From: JACKCB01 sp964452775
GTDB lineage: Bacteria; Chloroflexota; Anaerolineae; Promineifilales; Promineifilaceae
Assembly (NCBI GenBank): GCA_964452775.1
Contig: CAYVQP010000004.1
Span: 38,373 to 102,372, forward strand
Reading direction: 5' to 3'
Length of the DNA: 64,000 nucleotides
Part shown: piece by piece, positions 15,309-24,704 of the stretch
Layout: every line of letters starts with the position of its first letter
How positions within the stretch are numbered: position 1 is the first letter of the stretch
Translations under genes and position numbers: made by a program
The notes under the pieces: model-generated
Told to the model about the DNA's origin: nothing
The model's database searches: none
The model's input: only the letters and a program-made list of their open reading frames with translations

Positions 15309-17717
15309 TTAGAAAGGTGCAGTCGGTTCCACACCTTCTCCGGCCGGCGGCTCACCCTCAGGAGGCGTTTCCGGCTCCGGCTCTGTCTCGACAGGCGTTT
15401 CGGCGGGCGGCGCCGTTCCGCCCTCGAGCGCCGGCGACTCTGGAGCGTAAGCGTCGACGTGGAAGTAAGCGGCCATGGTTTCACGCACCGCCGGAGCCGA
15501 GAACTGGGATCCCTCGCCGCCGTTGAAGATGAATCCCACTACAGCGATCTCCGGGTTCTCGTAAGGCGCGTAGCCAACATACCAGGAATGAGTAGGTAGA
15601 ATCCGCCCTTCGATGCACCAGCCCCGCTTCTGGGCGATTTGATCGCAATACTCAGAAGTCCCTGTCTTGCCGGCGCTCGATATACCGAACTCATCCAGCC
15701 AGGTGACGTATCCCGTGCCGGTCCCGCCTTCCATGTTTACCATGCGCATCCCTTGCGCAATGACATTGATATACTCGCGGTCTACGTCTACGGCCTGGAT
15801 GACCTCCGGCTGAAAGACCACTTCGCCGTTTTCGTCGAACTGGAAAGTGACGTCAACATTTTCCGGGTTTAGAGGGTTGCCGCGCAGGTCCTGATATGAA
15901 ATATTACCGCCCTCATCCCGAATCACAACAACGAGTTCGTCGGTCGTGCGATCGCGCACAACCAGGTTGCCATGCTCGTCGGTCATGTGGTGGACAATGG
16001 CGGGCCGGTAGAGAAAACCACCGCTGGCGATAACAGCCGCCATTTGCGCTACTTGCATCGGGGTGGCGGTGACGAAGCCCTGACCGATGGCGGCGTTGTA
16101 ATCGTCGCCGGTGGACCACGGCTCCCCGTAATTCACTGCTTTCCAGTTGGCGGTAGGTATGTTGCCGGGCGCTTCCAGGGGTAACTCAATACCCTGCACC
16201 CGGCCAAAGCCGAACTGATTAGCGTAATAGGATAGGCGGTTGATGCCCAGCGCCTCGACCGTTTCACCATCCTGATCAAAGCCGCCGGCGATCTTGTAGA
16301 AGTAGATGTCACAGGAGTTGGCGAGCGCCAGAAGCATGTTCATCCAGCCATGCTCGCCTCCTTGCTGGTTGATCCAGCAGACAAATTCCTGATCGCGACC
16401 GGGATCGTTGGCTGCGTAGCGGTTGGGAATCCTGATGGCGCCGGGCGCGCGCAACAATCGGTTGGGCGAGATGACACCCTCCTGCAGCGCGCCGGAGCCG
16501 GTGACGAGCTTGAAGGTTGAGCCGGGTGGGTATTGGCCGGCGATGGCATGATTAAGCAGCGGCTCGTAATCATTGCGGGTCAGCCCCAGGTAGTAGTCAA
16601 CCGGGACTTCCGTAGCGAAGCGATTGTTGTCGAAGGTAGGCAGGTTGACCATCGCCAGCACTTCGCCGGTGTTCACATTCAACACCACGATCGCGGCCTG
16701 CTCGACTTCCGGGACTCGCCTCTCGCCGGTGATGTAGTCAATATCCGGCGTCTGTCGCCTGTATTCCAACGCGTCCTGTAGAATCTGGGTAACCTGCGCC
16801 TGCAGCTCAAGGTCCAGGGTCAGATGCAGGTTTAGGCCGGCGACCGGATCGATTGTTTCCCCGATCTGGCGCAATTCGCGCCCCGTCCAGTCCACCTCGA
16901 TCTCGCGCGAGCCCTTCAGCCCGGCCAGCTCCTCTTCCATTGAGATCTCAAGTCCCGACCAGCCGACGCGATCGTCGCGCTCATAACCGAGATCGAGCCA
17001 GCCTTCGCTGGGGATCGGACCCATGAAACCTACTAGGTGCGAGGTTAGTTCGCCGGTTGGATAGTAGCGTAGCGGTCGCGGGACAACGCGCACGCCGGGC
17101 ATGAAGATGCTCTCCTGTTCGATCTGGTGCGCCACGGTCATCGGTACGTTGGCCAGGATAGAGGCAGGGAGGTACTGCGCGAAACTGAAGGTGTCATAAA
17201 CTTCGGTAATGCTGTCTGGTAGTTCGGGAACCAAACCGGCCAGGTCCAGCGTTTCCTGGACTGGAGCGTTATATAGCTCAGCCAACTGCGAATAGATACC
17301 AACCAGCGCCGGATCGGCTTGTTCAGACAATTCGCGCTGCGCCACGGTGTTAGTGACGGGAACGCCGGTGAGATAGGAAAGTCGCTCGAATACCGCCTCG
17401 CGTTCCGCGTCGTCAGTCGGGAGGAATGCCGGCGTAATGGTGACGTCAAAACTGGGCAGATTAACCGCCATAGGTTTGCCATTGCGATCGACAATGACAC
17501 CCCGAGGTGGATCGATGGTCAGCTCAGCGAACTGATTCTCTTCTGCCTGAAGCGTGAGTTCTGTTCCCTGCCGTTGCTGTAGCCAGAACACACGGAACAA
17601 CAATATGGCGAAGAGGACAATCACGAGAAGGCGGAAAAATGACAGCCGGCCGCGCAGAGCCGGATCAACGAAATCCTCCTCGGGTTCATTCATGCTTTCC
17701 CAGCCGATTCGTGACAT
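15309..17717 (-). CDS. mrdA: penicillin-binding protein 2, peptidoglycan transpeptidase
   Basis: The protein is 802 residues, longer than typical PBP2. One N-terminal TM spans about residues 28-48. A pedestal domain beginning IDPPRGVIVDRNG follows, then the transpeptidase domain. Active-site motifs are PPGSTFK (SxxK), ANSCDIYFYK (SxD form of SxN usual in PBP2) and SAGKTGT (KTG). The last 45 residues are a Pro/Glu/Thr-rich tail that is probably unstructured. It cross-links peptidoglycan for elongation on the outer membrane face. It follows mreC and mreD in one operon, ten bases after mreD. ATG 17693 behind GGGAAAG is an alternative start. Confidence 0.93.
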   Translation of the reverse strand: MSRIGWESMNEPEEDFVDPALRGRLSFFRLLVIVLFAILLFRVFWLQQRQGTELTLQAEENQFAELTIDPPRGVIVDRNGKPMAVNLPSFDVTITPAFLPTDDAEREAVFERLSYLTGVPVTNTVAQRELSEQADPALVGIYSQLAELYNAPVQETLDLAGLVPELPDSITEVYDTFSFAQYLPASILANVPMTVAHQIEQESIFMPGVRVVPRPLRYYPTGELTSHLVGFMGPIPSEGWLDLGYERDDRVGWSGLEISMEEELAGLKGSREIEVDWTGRELRQIGETIDPVAGLNLHLTLDLELQAQVTQILQDALEYRRQTPDIDYITGERRVPEVEQAAIVVLNVNTGEVLAMVNLPTFDNNRFATEVPVDYYLGLTRNDYEPLLNHAIAGQYPPGSTFKLVTGSGALQEGVISPNRLLRAPGAIRIPNRYAANDPGRDQEFVCWINQQGGEHGWMNMLLALANSCDIYFYKIAGGFDQDGETVEALGINRLSYYANQFGFGRVQGIELPLEAPGNIPTANWKAVNYGEPWSTGDDYNAAIGQGFVTATPMQVAQMAAVIASGGFLYRPAIVHHMTDEHGNLVVRDRTTDELVVVIRDEGGNISYQDLRGNPLNPENVDVTFQFDENGEVVFQPEVIQAVDVDREYINVIAQGMRMVNMEGGTGTGYVTWLDEFGISSAGKTGTSEYCDQIAQKRGWCIEGRILPTHSWYVGYAPYENPEIAVVGFIFNGGEGSQFSAPAVRETMAAYFHVDAYAPESPALEGGTAPPAETPVETEPEPETPPEGEPPAGEGVEPTAPF

Positions 17718-17727
17718 AGCCGTCAGC

Positions 17728-18234
17728 CTATTGCAGTTCCACCCGTCGCGGACGGAATAGCCTGTTCAGACGAGCCAACGACCAGTAGATGGGTAGCATG
17801 ATCAGGGCGTTCAGGAAGATCAAGGGTAGGAGCAGCCTGACGGATTCTGCGGTGAAATCGCCTCGGCTGAATATCGTGATGAGCAAGAGATAGCTGACCA
17901 GGTAGACAATGGTAGCCATTCCGGCATATAGAATCGGCAGAAAGAAGCTGCTGTTTGGGAAGTGGTACTGGATCAGGACCACAACCAGGACCGCCAACAT
18001 CATCGCCAGGGTAATCGCGCCGGTGGGGCCGGAGGTGAACAAGTCCAGCAGGAATCCGCCGGCAAAGGCCCACATGACCCCTTCTTCGGGGCCGCGCAGC
18101 AGGCCCCAACTGACTGCCGCCAGCAGCGATAACATGGGAACCAGACCAAACACGGGGAAGCGCGGCAATATCGCTGCCTGTAGGATAAGCGCGAACAACA
18201 TCACCGGTATGGCCAGGTAAACAGTGGATTTCAT
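17728..18234 (-). CDS. mreD: rod shape-determining protein MreD
   Basis: This 168-residue, five-to-six TM protein lies between mreC and mrdA and has the MreD pattern of short hydrophobic helices with PVFGLVPMLSLLAAVSWGLL and EGVMWAFAGGFLLDL. It helps the elongasome place peptidoglycan synthesis. Its ATG overlaps the mreC stop in an ATGA junction, showing translational coupling. MreD is poorly conserved, so the operon position carries much of the evidence. Confidence 0.88.
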   Translation of the reverse strand: MKSTVYLAIPVMLFALILQAAILPRFPVFGLVPMLSLLAAVSWGLLRGPEEGVMWAFAGGFLLDLFTSGPTGAITLAMMLAVLVVVLIQYHFPNSSFFLPILYAGMATIVYLVSYLLLITIFSRGDFTAESVRLLLPLIFLNALIMLPIYWSLARLNRLFRPRRVELQ

Positions 18235-19106
18235 GGCGCTTCAGGAATCGCTTCCGGTGGTTCACTGAAGATGCTGGTGTCAACCGGCTCAAAACCGCTG
18301 ATCACAAAGACAACTTCCAGGGTGTCAAAGTCAACCGCCGGTTGCAAGACGGCCCGCTGAAACAGGTCCGCCTCACTCCGATCCACTTCAATGACGCGGC
18401 CCAGGACCAGGTCTTGTGGGAACTCGCCGTTCAGGCCCGATGTCAGCACAATGTCGCCAATGGTGATCTCGTTCTCAAGGTCAACCCATTCCAGCGTCAT
18501 GTCGCCGCCCAGGCCGCCGCCCTGCACCAGGCCCAATGCTCGCGAGGTGCTCAGGCGAGCGGAGATGCTGCTGATGTTATCGGTAATCAGCAGGATTTGC
18601 GCCGAGCTGGGACTGGTGCGAAAGACCTGTCCCACCATGCCTCTGGCGGCCTCAACCGGCATCCCAACCTGCACGCCGTCCTGTGAACCCTTGTCGATAA
18701 TAATGCTACGAAAGAGTGGGCTGGTATCCTGTCCAATTACATTGGCCTGGATACGCTCCAATTCGGGAGCTTCAGCGGCGCGATTGAACAGGTCCACGTA
18801 GAGTTGATTCTGGTTGCGGAATTCGCGTAGCTCCGCGTTTTCTTCTTGAAGCGCTGCCAACTGCGCTTCCAGGTCGGCGATCCGGCTGTTGGCCAATTGC
18901 AGGTCGCGGGGACCGGCCAACACATCAGCGAAGGCGTCCGTGCGCGCTGCTGTCCAGTTCAGTATGCCGGCTAACGGGCTGCGCACAAAGGCAAACGCCG
19001 CGTCCACATTGCTGACGCTGTCCAGCACCAGAAACAGGGCAGCCAACAGTGCCAGGCCAATGATGATTCCCCATCTGAATCGCTGAGGTGTTTCGTTCAG
19101 GTTCAT
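18231..19106 (-). CDS. mreC: cell-shape protein MreC
   Basis: The protein is 291 residues. One TM near residues 12-32 is followed by a coiled coil (about 70-100, ADLEAQLAALQEENAELREF). A beta-rich domain contains IIDKGSQDGVQVGMPV and GDIVLTSGLNGEFPQDLVLG, both diagnostic of MreC. MreC scaffolds PBP2 outside the cytoplasmic membrane. It is the first gene of mreC-mreD-mrdA. No mreB or rodA is in the window, so those genes must lie elsewhere. Confidence 0.94.
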   Translation of the reverse strand: MNLNETPQRFRWGIIIGLALLAALFLVLDSVSNVDAAFAFVRSPLAGILNWTAARTDAFADVLAGPRDLQLANSRIADLEAQLAALQEENAELREFRNQNQLYVDLFNRAAEAPELERIQANVIGQDTSPLFRSIIIDKGSQDGVQVGMPVEAARGMVGQVFRTSPSSAQILLITDNISSISARLSTSRALGLVQGGGLGGDMTLEWVDLENEITIGDIVLTSGLNGEFPQDLVLGRVIEVDRSEADLFQRAVLQPAVDFDTLEVVFVISGFEPVDTSIFSEPPEAIPEAP

Positions 19107-19115
19107 TTATCTGAG

Positions 19116-19143
19116 AAGGCCAACCGCCTCGGCGGTTGGCCTT
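19116..19143. terminator. strong hairpin between the GH-like gene and mreC
   Basis: AAGGCCAACCGCC and GGCGGTTGGCCTT form a 12-13 bp stem with a very short loop. The T-rich side (CCTTTGTTT) is on the plus strand, but the only genes are on the minus strand, so it may act both ways or as a leader hairpin of mreC. Confidence 0.6.
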
Positions 19144-19166
19144 TGTTTGCTGCTAAGGCGTTACGC

Positions 19167-20876
19167 CTATGGTCGCGACATGATTGGCAAGTGCAGCATG
19201 TCTCCGTTCACAAAGACAATGCCGCTGACTACATTGTCATTCTCGTTTGTCTCGCCAATTTCGTTGCCGGAGTCGATCTTGGCCCAATATCTATGGACGC
19301 CGGTAGCGAGATCGTTCCAGGTCAACGAAGCCTCGTAATTCATCTGAGCACAACCGGCGATAATCGGGTCAGGCGTAATGGTGATCGTGCCAATCGGGTT
19401 GGTCAGCGCCGCATTCGAGTAGAACTTCACATTGAAGGAATCGGTTACATGGGAATTGCCGCTGTTGCGGAACATGGCCCAGATGTCCACGTCAACTGAA
19501 GCGGCGCCATCCGTGGAGACGAAGATCGTCCCAGCGCTGTCCTTGACGAGGTTGAGGGTGGGGTTAACGCTGAGAATCCGGTCCTTATACATCTGGCCAA
19601 GCGGGCGGATATTCGTCACCCCGCTTGAATCATGATTATAGAGATTGCTGACGGAGCCGGCGCCGTACTGGTTATTAATGCTGAACCATACCCACTGTTG
19701 CACTAGACGGTTCCCGTCCAGGGGATAACCGAGATTGGGATCGACTGCGCCGGTCAGGTAGTCCAGCGAGGCATCCATAAATGCCTCAACTCGCGGCGGC
19801 GTGAAGCATTGTCCATATTCATCTTCAACGAAGCACGTGCCGCCGGGATCCACGATGTAGGGATATAGCAGCGAGTACTCAGTCAGTAGTAGCGGCTTGT
19901 TTTGCTGTCCATGCGCCTTCATCCAGGTTCGCATGTCAACTATCTGCTCAGCAAATACAGCCATGTCGTCGTGCTCGGCATAGCAATAGACCTCGTCATC
20001 AGCGCATAGCGCCGGGTCGCCGCCGCTCTCGCGCCGGGCAAGGTCAATCAGGTGTTCTGTGCCTACTGGGATGCCGGCGATAGCGTTCGATTGGCCGGAC
20101 GGGGTCACTTCCGGCAGGATGTAGAGGTGCATCGTCCAGGCGTCCACTTCCGGCGGATGACCATACATGTCGATGTGCGCATCCCAGGCCATTTCAAGGT
20201 AGGCCAACCGGATTGGGGTCACCTGGACGAGCGCAGAAAACGTTGTCCGCGCCGTCGGGTCATATTTCTTTATGTAATCGCGAATCTCTTTGTATGCCTG
20301 AGCGTATACATCCGCATGGGTATCGCCCTGGCTGGAAGGCTGTCCATCCGGATTTGGGCCGCGTTCGATTTCGTTGCCAATGTTCCACAGTCTGCCTGGA
20401 TAGCGCTCCAGCCAATATCGCAGGCCGTTGTCGTCATGCCCGTCGGTAATCTCAATGCTCGGTGTTGTTGTATATGTCCCCAGGTAGACGGAGCCGTTCT
20501 TGTCTTCCTTGACTGCTACCAGCGGCAAGTACTGTGCGCTGGTAGGTAGCGGATTGTCTCGCAGATACCTGAGGGTGTCATAGCGAAAGTCAACGAACAT
20601 ACCCGACCCGAAGTTGTCAACCAGGTCTACCTGCTCGTCGGTCAGGGCGGCAAGGCCCCACCGGCAATTAGCCGTTCCACCCTCCGCACCTGCCGGCGCG
20701 GGCGAAGATGACTCAGTTTGTGCCAATGGAGCGCTTTCGGTAGAGAGAGGATCAGCCAAGAAGGCGTTTGCTAGGAGCGTGCCGGTCGTCGCCTGCAAGG
20801 CAAAGAGGACGATCAGGGATAGGCCAAGCGCAAGCCCGGCAAGCAGATAGGTTCGTCTCTGGCGCAAGATACTCAT
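19167..20876 (-). CDS. secreted TIM-barrel glycoside-hydrolase-like protein with CARDB-like tail
   Basis: The protein is 569 residues. A signal/anchor segment lies at residues 10-35, then a low-complexity linker. The catalytic-like region runs from about 70 to 420. NIGNEIERG (E169) fits the acid/base of clan A hydrolases after strand 4, and LLLTEYSLLYP (E333) fits the nucleophile after strand 7. The C-terminal part (about 440-560) resembles a CARDB/Ig-like domain (VDIWAMFRNSGNSH, EIGETNENDN). The last residues LPIMSR resemble a short C-terminal tail often seen on secreted Chloroflexota proteins, from memory. The substrate is unknown; the family is not GH5 by a clear match. Related-looking proteins follow at 26-32 kb. 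Confidence 0.65.
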   Translation of the reverse strand: MSILRQRRTYLLAGLALGLSLIVLFALQATTGTLLANAFLADPLSTESAPLAQTESSSPAPAGAEGGTANCRWGLAALTDEQVDLVDNFGSGMFVDFRYDTLRYLRDNPLPTSAQYLPLVAVKEDKNGSVYLGTYTTTPSIEITDGHDDNGLRYWLERYPGRLWNIGNEIERGPNPDGQPSSQGDTHADVYAQAYKEIRDYIKKYDPTARTTFSALVQVTPIRLAYLEMAWDAHIDMYGHPPEVDAWTMHLYILPEVTPSGQSNAIAGIPVGTEHLIDLARRESGGDPALCADDEVYCYAEHDDMAVFAEQIVDMRTWMKAHGQQNKPLLLTEYSLLYPYIVDPGGTCFVEDEYGQCFTPPRVEAFMDASLDYLTGAVDPNLGYPLDGNRLVQQWVWFSINNQYGAGSVSNLYNHDSSGVTNIRPLGQMYKDRILSVNPTLNLVKDSAGTIFVSTDGAASVDVDIWAMFRNSGNSHVTDSFNVKFYSNAALTNPIGTITITPDPIIAGCAQMNYEASLTWNDLATGVHRYWAKIDSGNEIGETNENDNVVSGIVFVNGDMLHLPIMSRP

Positions 20877-21027
20877 GACATTTCACCTCGTTGTTGTGCT
20901 GTTTTGACAGCAAGAGCATGATGACACCGTACGGGCCAAGCAAGCATGGGACCCGGCGCACCAAACACTGATCTGACAAAGTTTACCCGACGGCAGGTCT
21001 TTCCAAAGTGCGCCTGCGGGCTATTCA

Positions 21028-22266
21028 CTAAACCTTAAACAAGCCCGGCTCACCCTGTGGCGCCCAGTTCCAGACAGCCGGCAACTGAATCAGGCCCGCT
21101 TCAGCGCCGCTGTCGCCCCTGATGGTGAAGGGGTAGGCCATCTCATGACAGTCATAAGCCCGCTCTGGATTGCCGTCATGCACGGAGACGGTCAGCAGGT
21201 ACTCGCCGGCATATAGCGGCAGCCGGTCAATCCGGTAGCTGACCACGCCGCTTCCGATTAGGCGACCGCTGGCGTCAGCCACGACATGCGGTTGCGAGCC
21301 GGTAATCTGCAGTCCGTCTTCGCGAAAGATGGTGACATCGAAATGCGGCTGATGGACCGGCTGGGCGGCGGTGTACTCGATCGTCACCAGCAGCGAATCA
21401 TTCATCGCATAGACATCCTCCTCTTGCCCATCCGGGCCGCTAAGCCGTACACCGGTGATCGCCATCTCGCCCGTCCCCCAGCGAAAGCCGACGCCCTCGC
21501 CGCGATTCTTGCGCCCCTGGGTATAGTGGGCGGAGTAGTCCGCCAGCACAACCGGCATCGGGCCGGATGCCCGCAGTTCGCCGTGCTCGATCCACAGCAC
21601 TTGAGAACAAATGCTGCGAATGACTTCCGTATGATGACTGATCATGATGATCGTCACTCCCTGCCGCTGCAGGTCGAAAATTCGCTCGATACACTTGGTC
21701 TGAAAGGGTAGATCGCCTACCGCCAGGATTTCGTCGATCAGCAGGATGTCAGGCTGCACGTGGATGGCGACGCTGAAGCCCAGGCGCATGTACATGCCGG
21801 AGGAGTAATGCTTGACCGGCGCATCAATGAAATCTCCGAGCTCGGAAAAATCTACGATTGCCTGGTAGCTATCCTGGATATCTTGCTTGCTCAGCCCGAG
21901 AACGGAGCCGTTGAGGAAGATATTTTCTCGTCCGGTCAGGTCAGGGTGAAAGCCGGCTCCCAACTCCAACAGCGCACTGATGCGGCCGTTGGTGCTCAGT
22001 TGCCCGCTGGTGGGCGTAATGATCCGCGCTATCAGCTTCAACAGGGTGCTTTTGCCGGCGCCGTTTCGACCCACGATGCCGATGCTTTGGCCCGGCATGA
22101 CATCGAAGGAAAGGTCCTTCAGCGCCCACAGCTCCTGGGTCTCGTTATTGTGCCGGCGAAATGCGGAGATGAGCGTCTCCAGCACTGTCTGCGGCTTGGA
22201 GGTATGAAGCAAGAATCGCTTGCTAACGTTGCGAAAGGTAATGGCCGGTACTTGAGCGTCTGTCAT
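21028..22266 (-). CDS. ABC transporter ATPase of polysaccharide export (Wzt-like with C-terminal domain)
   Basis: The protein is 412 residues from ATG 22266; an upstream ATG at 22311 would add 15 residues. Walker A is GRNGAGKSTLL, the signature is HYSSGMYMRLGFSVA, Walker B is ILLIDEILAVGD and the switch His lies in ISHHTEV. This set, with FHPDLTGRENIFLNG, is typical of the Wzt/TagH subfamily that exports O-antigen or teichoic-acid-like glycans. Residues from about 265 on form a Wzt_C-like beta domain (AITGVRLSGPDGQEED...) that selects the glycan. No permease (Wzm/TagG) is nearby. It sits between the GH-like gene and the FAD oxidoreductase on the same strand. Confidence 0.88.
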   Translation of the reverse strand: MTDAQVPAITFRNVSKRFLLHTSKPQTVLETLISAFRRHNNETQELWALKDLSFDVMPGQSIGIVGRNGAGKSTLLKLIARIITPTSGQLSTNGRISALLELGAGFHPDLTGRENIFLNGSVLGLSKQDIQDSYQAIVDFSELGDFIDAPVKHYSSGMYMRLGFSVAIHVQPDILLIDEILAVGDLPFQTKCIERIFDLQRQGVTIIMISHHTEVIRSICSQVLWIEHGELRASGPMPVVLADYSAHYTQGRKNRGEGVGFRWGTGEMAITGVRLSGPDGQEEDVYAMNDSLLVTIEYTAAQPVHQPHFDVTIFREDGLQITGSQPHVVADASGRLIGSGVVSYRIDRLPLYAGEYLLTVSVHDGNPERAYDCHEMAYPFTIRGDSGAEAGLIQLPAVWNWAPQGEPGLFKV

Positions 22267-22344
22267 TGTTTGTAGAGATGACTGAACATAGCCAATACCG
22301 CGGCCGCTCATTCTAGCCCACGGTCAAGAATCAGATCAATAGGA

Positions 22345-23709
22345 CTACAGTTGGCCTGTGTCCCCCCAATTTGCCAACCGCTGCCGATAGGCCGGCTCGT
22401 CATAGCGGCTCAAAAGAAATGCCCACGCATAAGCCGGGAGGGAGTCCCCAAGGATATGGGCCGTCAGCAACTCCCCGGCTGCCGCGGCGGCCATAATGCC
22501 GTAGCCGGACAGCGCCCCGATGACGTAGGCGCCTTCTACCGGCAGCGGACCGATCAAGGGCCGATTCTCAACTGTCTTGCAGTAATAACCGCAGTCAATG
22601 GTGGGTTTGGGCCGGCGCTCCAGATAGCTCGACAGCGCCGGAATCATTCGCGAAAGGCCGCGCAGGACAACTTCCACAAAGAGGTCATCCATGGCCGGCG
22701 GCGGCCATATCGGCTCCATTACCCGGGTATGATAGGGCCATAACAGGAGCAGGATGGGACTGCCCTCGCCACCCTCGGGCCGGAAGTGCAGGCCGGCGGG
22801 CAGCGGCTGCAGCAACCACCGGGTTTCCTCGGCAGCCTCTAGCTCGGCCCGTTCCTCGACGGTCCAGGGCAGCTCCAGCGGCTCGTCCCAGATCATCATC
22901 GGCGCGTCTCGCGGGACAATTCCCTGTACGTCGTTGAAGGCGATCTTGGCATGTAGCTCATTAAAGACGGGCAGGTCCACGCCAATCAGGTGGGCCACTT
23001 GCCCAACGTAGGGGCCGGCAGCATTGATGAAGGTCGGCGTGGATATATGCGTGTCATCAACCTGCACGCCGCTGATCCGGCCCGACTGCGTCATTACCTG
23101 ACGCACGCCGCCGGAGAGAAAGCGCACTCCGGCCTGCCTGGCGCAATCAAGCAGGTACATGCCGAGTTGTTGGGCGCTCAGCCAACCGCAGCGGCGAGTG
23201 TGTAGCGCAGCCGTAACTTCGGTGGTAAGGAAAGGAAAGCGGCGCCGGATCAACTCATTGCCGAGCAGCAAGTCCGCGCCGGCCGGCTGATCCCGATAGG
23301 CTTCGGCTGCATGCGGTTGATAATCTACGCCCCCGGGGTGGATTCGCAAACGCCCCGCCCCAAGCTCCGCAATAGACTGCGCCGATTCCCGCAACCGGCC
23401 GGCCCCGTCAGCCGTCGCTGTAAGGTAGACGTAGCCGCGCCGGTTCATGCGAAAGACGTTGTCACAGGAGTCCGCAAGTTCCTCCAGTAGATCGATGCTG
23501 CGGCTCATGAAGGCGATCATCTCTGGGCCGGGGCCGGGCCACCAGTCGCGATAGGCCTCGGTTGACTTATCGCTGGTCAGCGTTAGCGGTGGGCGCTGGT
23601 CCACCAGCAGCACATCGCGGATGCCGCGGCGCACTGCCAGGAAGTAGGCGGCGGTAATACCGGCAATGCCGGCCCCACAAATGACTGCTTCGGCCCGCTC
23701 GCTGTTCAC
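22345..23709 (-). CDS. FAD-dependent amine/glycine oxidase-like oxidoreductase (DAO family)
   Basis: The protein is 454 residues. The dinucleotide motif is AVICGAGIAGITAAYFLA at residues 8-25, followed by VLLVDQRPPLT. The C-terminal FAD contact is in VIGALSGYGIMAAAAAGELL. The family (DAO, PF01266) includes sarcosine, glycine and D-amino acid oxidases, so oxidation of a secondary amine with O2 or another acceptor is likely. The substrate is unknown. It overlaps the RNase Z gene by four bases (ATGA), so the two are co-translated, although no functional link is known. It is cytoplasmic. Confidence 0.83.
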   Translation of the reverse strand: MNSERAEAVICGAGIAGITAAYFLAVRRGIRDVLLVDQRPPLTLTSDKSTEAYRDWWPGPGPEMIAFMSRSIDLLEELADSCDNVFRMNRRGYVYLTATADGAGRLRESAQSIAELGAGRLRIHPGGVDYQPHAAEAYRDQPAGADLLLGNELIRRRFPFLTTEVTAALHTRRCGWLSAQQLGMYLLDCARQAGVRFLSGGVRQVMTQSGRISGVQVDDTHISTPTFINAAGPYVGQVAHLIGVDLPVFNELHAKIAFNDVQGIVPRDAPMMIWDEPLELPWTVEERAELEAAEETRWLLQPLPAGLHFRPEGGEGSPILLLLWPYHTRVMEPIWPPPAMDDLFVEVVLRGLSRMIPALSSYLERRPKPTIDCGYYCKTVENRPLIGPLPVEGAYVIGALSGYGIMAAAAAGELLTAHILGDSLPAYAWAFLLSRYDEPAYRQRLANWGDTGQL

Positions 23710-24704
23710 TCAAACTCCTCGATGGTTTCCGCGACCACCTCCGGCTCGGGCCGGCCGTGCCAGCGGTTCGGCAGGCGGGCGACTCCCTCCCGGCCGATCT
23801 GGAAGTGATCATAGTCGCGGGCCACATAGGTGTTTGGAAAGATGAGTTGCGCTTCCGCGCGAACGGCATACTCGAAATAGCGCCGAGAGATATGGGTCAG
23901 CAACAATGCTCCGGCGTCCGCCTGACGGGCCAGTTGCGCCGCCTGGGCCGCCGTCAGGTGACCAAATTGCTGCGCCATCTCCAACTCAGCTTGCAGGTAG
24001 GTGGCTTCAATGGTAATCGCGTCAGCCCCACGGCAGTGCTCCAGGACGCTGTCCGTGCGCCCAATGTCGCCGATGTGGACGTAGCGCGTGCCGGCAATCT
24101 CCGGACCCAACACATCGTCCGGCCGCACGATCACGCCGTCAGACAAAGTAACGGCTTCGCCGCGAACGAGCTTGCTGCGTTCAGGGCCGAATGGTACGCC
24201 CAAAGCTTCTGCCCGTTCCGGCAGAAATGGGCGGCGCGCTTTCTCTTCAAACAAGAAGCCGAAGCAACCGCCGCCCCGATGCTGGACGGGAAACGCGGAG
24301 AGGCGAAAGGTATTGTCTTCCAGAATGGTCATGCCCGCGCGCAGGGGGATGAGATTAATCTCCACCGGTGGGCGCACGCCTCGCCAGACGACATTGAAGA
24401 CGAGTTCAGCCACGCGATCCAGCGCCGGCTGCCCGCCGTAAATGTCTATTTGCTCCAGCGTCTCCCATCGCCCCAGCGTGGAGAGCAGGCCGGCTATCCC
24501 CAGGATATGATCCAGGTGACCGTGGGTCAACAGGATAGTGTTCAATTGCCGGAAGCCCAACCCGCTGCGCAGAATCTGCCGTTGCGTCCCCTCGCCGCAG
24601 TCAATGAGAAAGCGACGTTGCTGGTAGAGTAACATCTGCGCGGAGAGACCGCGATGGAGAGATGGCGACGAGGCGGAGGTGCCCAGAAAAATCAATTCAA
24701 ACAT
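23706..24704 (-). CDS. ribonuclease Z-like metallo-beta-lactamase-fold protein
   Basis: This 332-residue protein has the RNase Z N-terminus FLGTSASSPS, DCGEGTQRQILRSG, and the metal motif THGHLDHILG, where canonical RNase Z has THLHGDH. VHIGDIGRT and LTHISRRY supply later metal ligands. tRNase Z cuts the 3' trailer of tRNA precursors; neither tRNA in the window encodes CCA, which fits a need for this enzyme. It overlaps rtcA by eight bases at its start and the FAD oxidoreductase at its end. It could instead be an RNase Z-like hydrolase of other substrates, because the HxHxDH form is shared with arylsulfatase-type relatives. Confidence 0.85.
   Translation of the reverse strand: MFELIFLGTSASSPSLHRGLSAQMLLYQQRRFLIDCGEGTQRQILRSGLGFRQLNTILLTHGHLDHILGIAGLLSTLGRWETLEQIDIYGGQPALDRVAELVFNVVWRGVRPPVEINLIPLRAGMTILEDNTFRLSAFPVQHRGGGCFGFLFEEKARRPFLPERAEALGVPFGPERSKLVRGEAVTLSDGVIVRPDDVLGPEIAGTRYVHIGDIGRTDSVLEHCRGADAITIEATYLQAELEMAQQFGHLTAAQAAQLARQADAGALLLTHISRRYFEYAVRAEAQLIFPNTYVARDYDHFQIGREGVARLPNRWHGRPEPEVVAETIEEFE

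Noticed and set aside
20052..20549. Plus-strand open frame opposite the secreted GH-like gene
   Set aside because: No domain, no ribosome site, and the minus-strand gene is well supported by its signal segment and catalytic Glu motifs.
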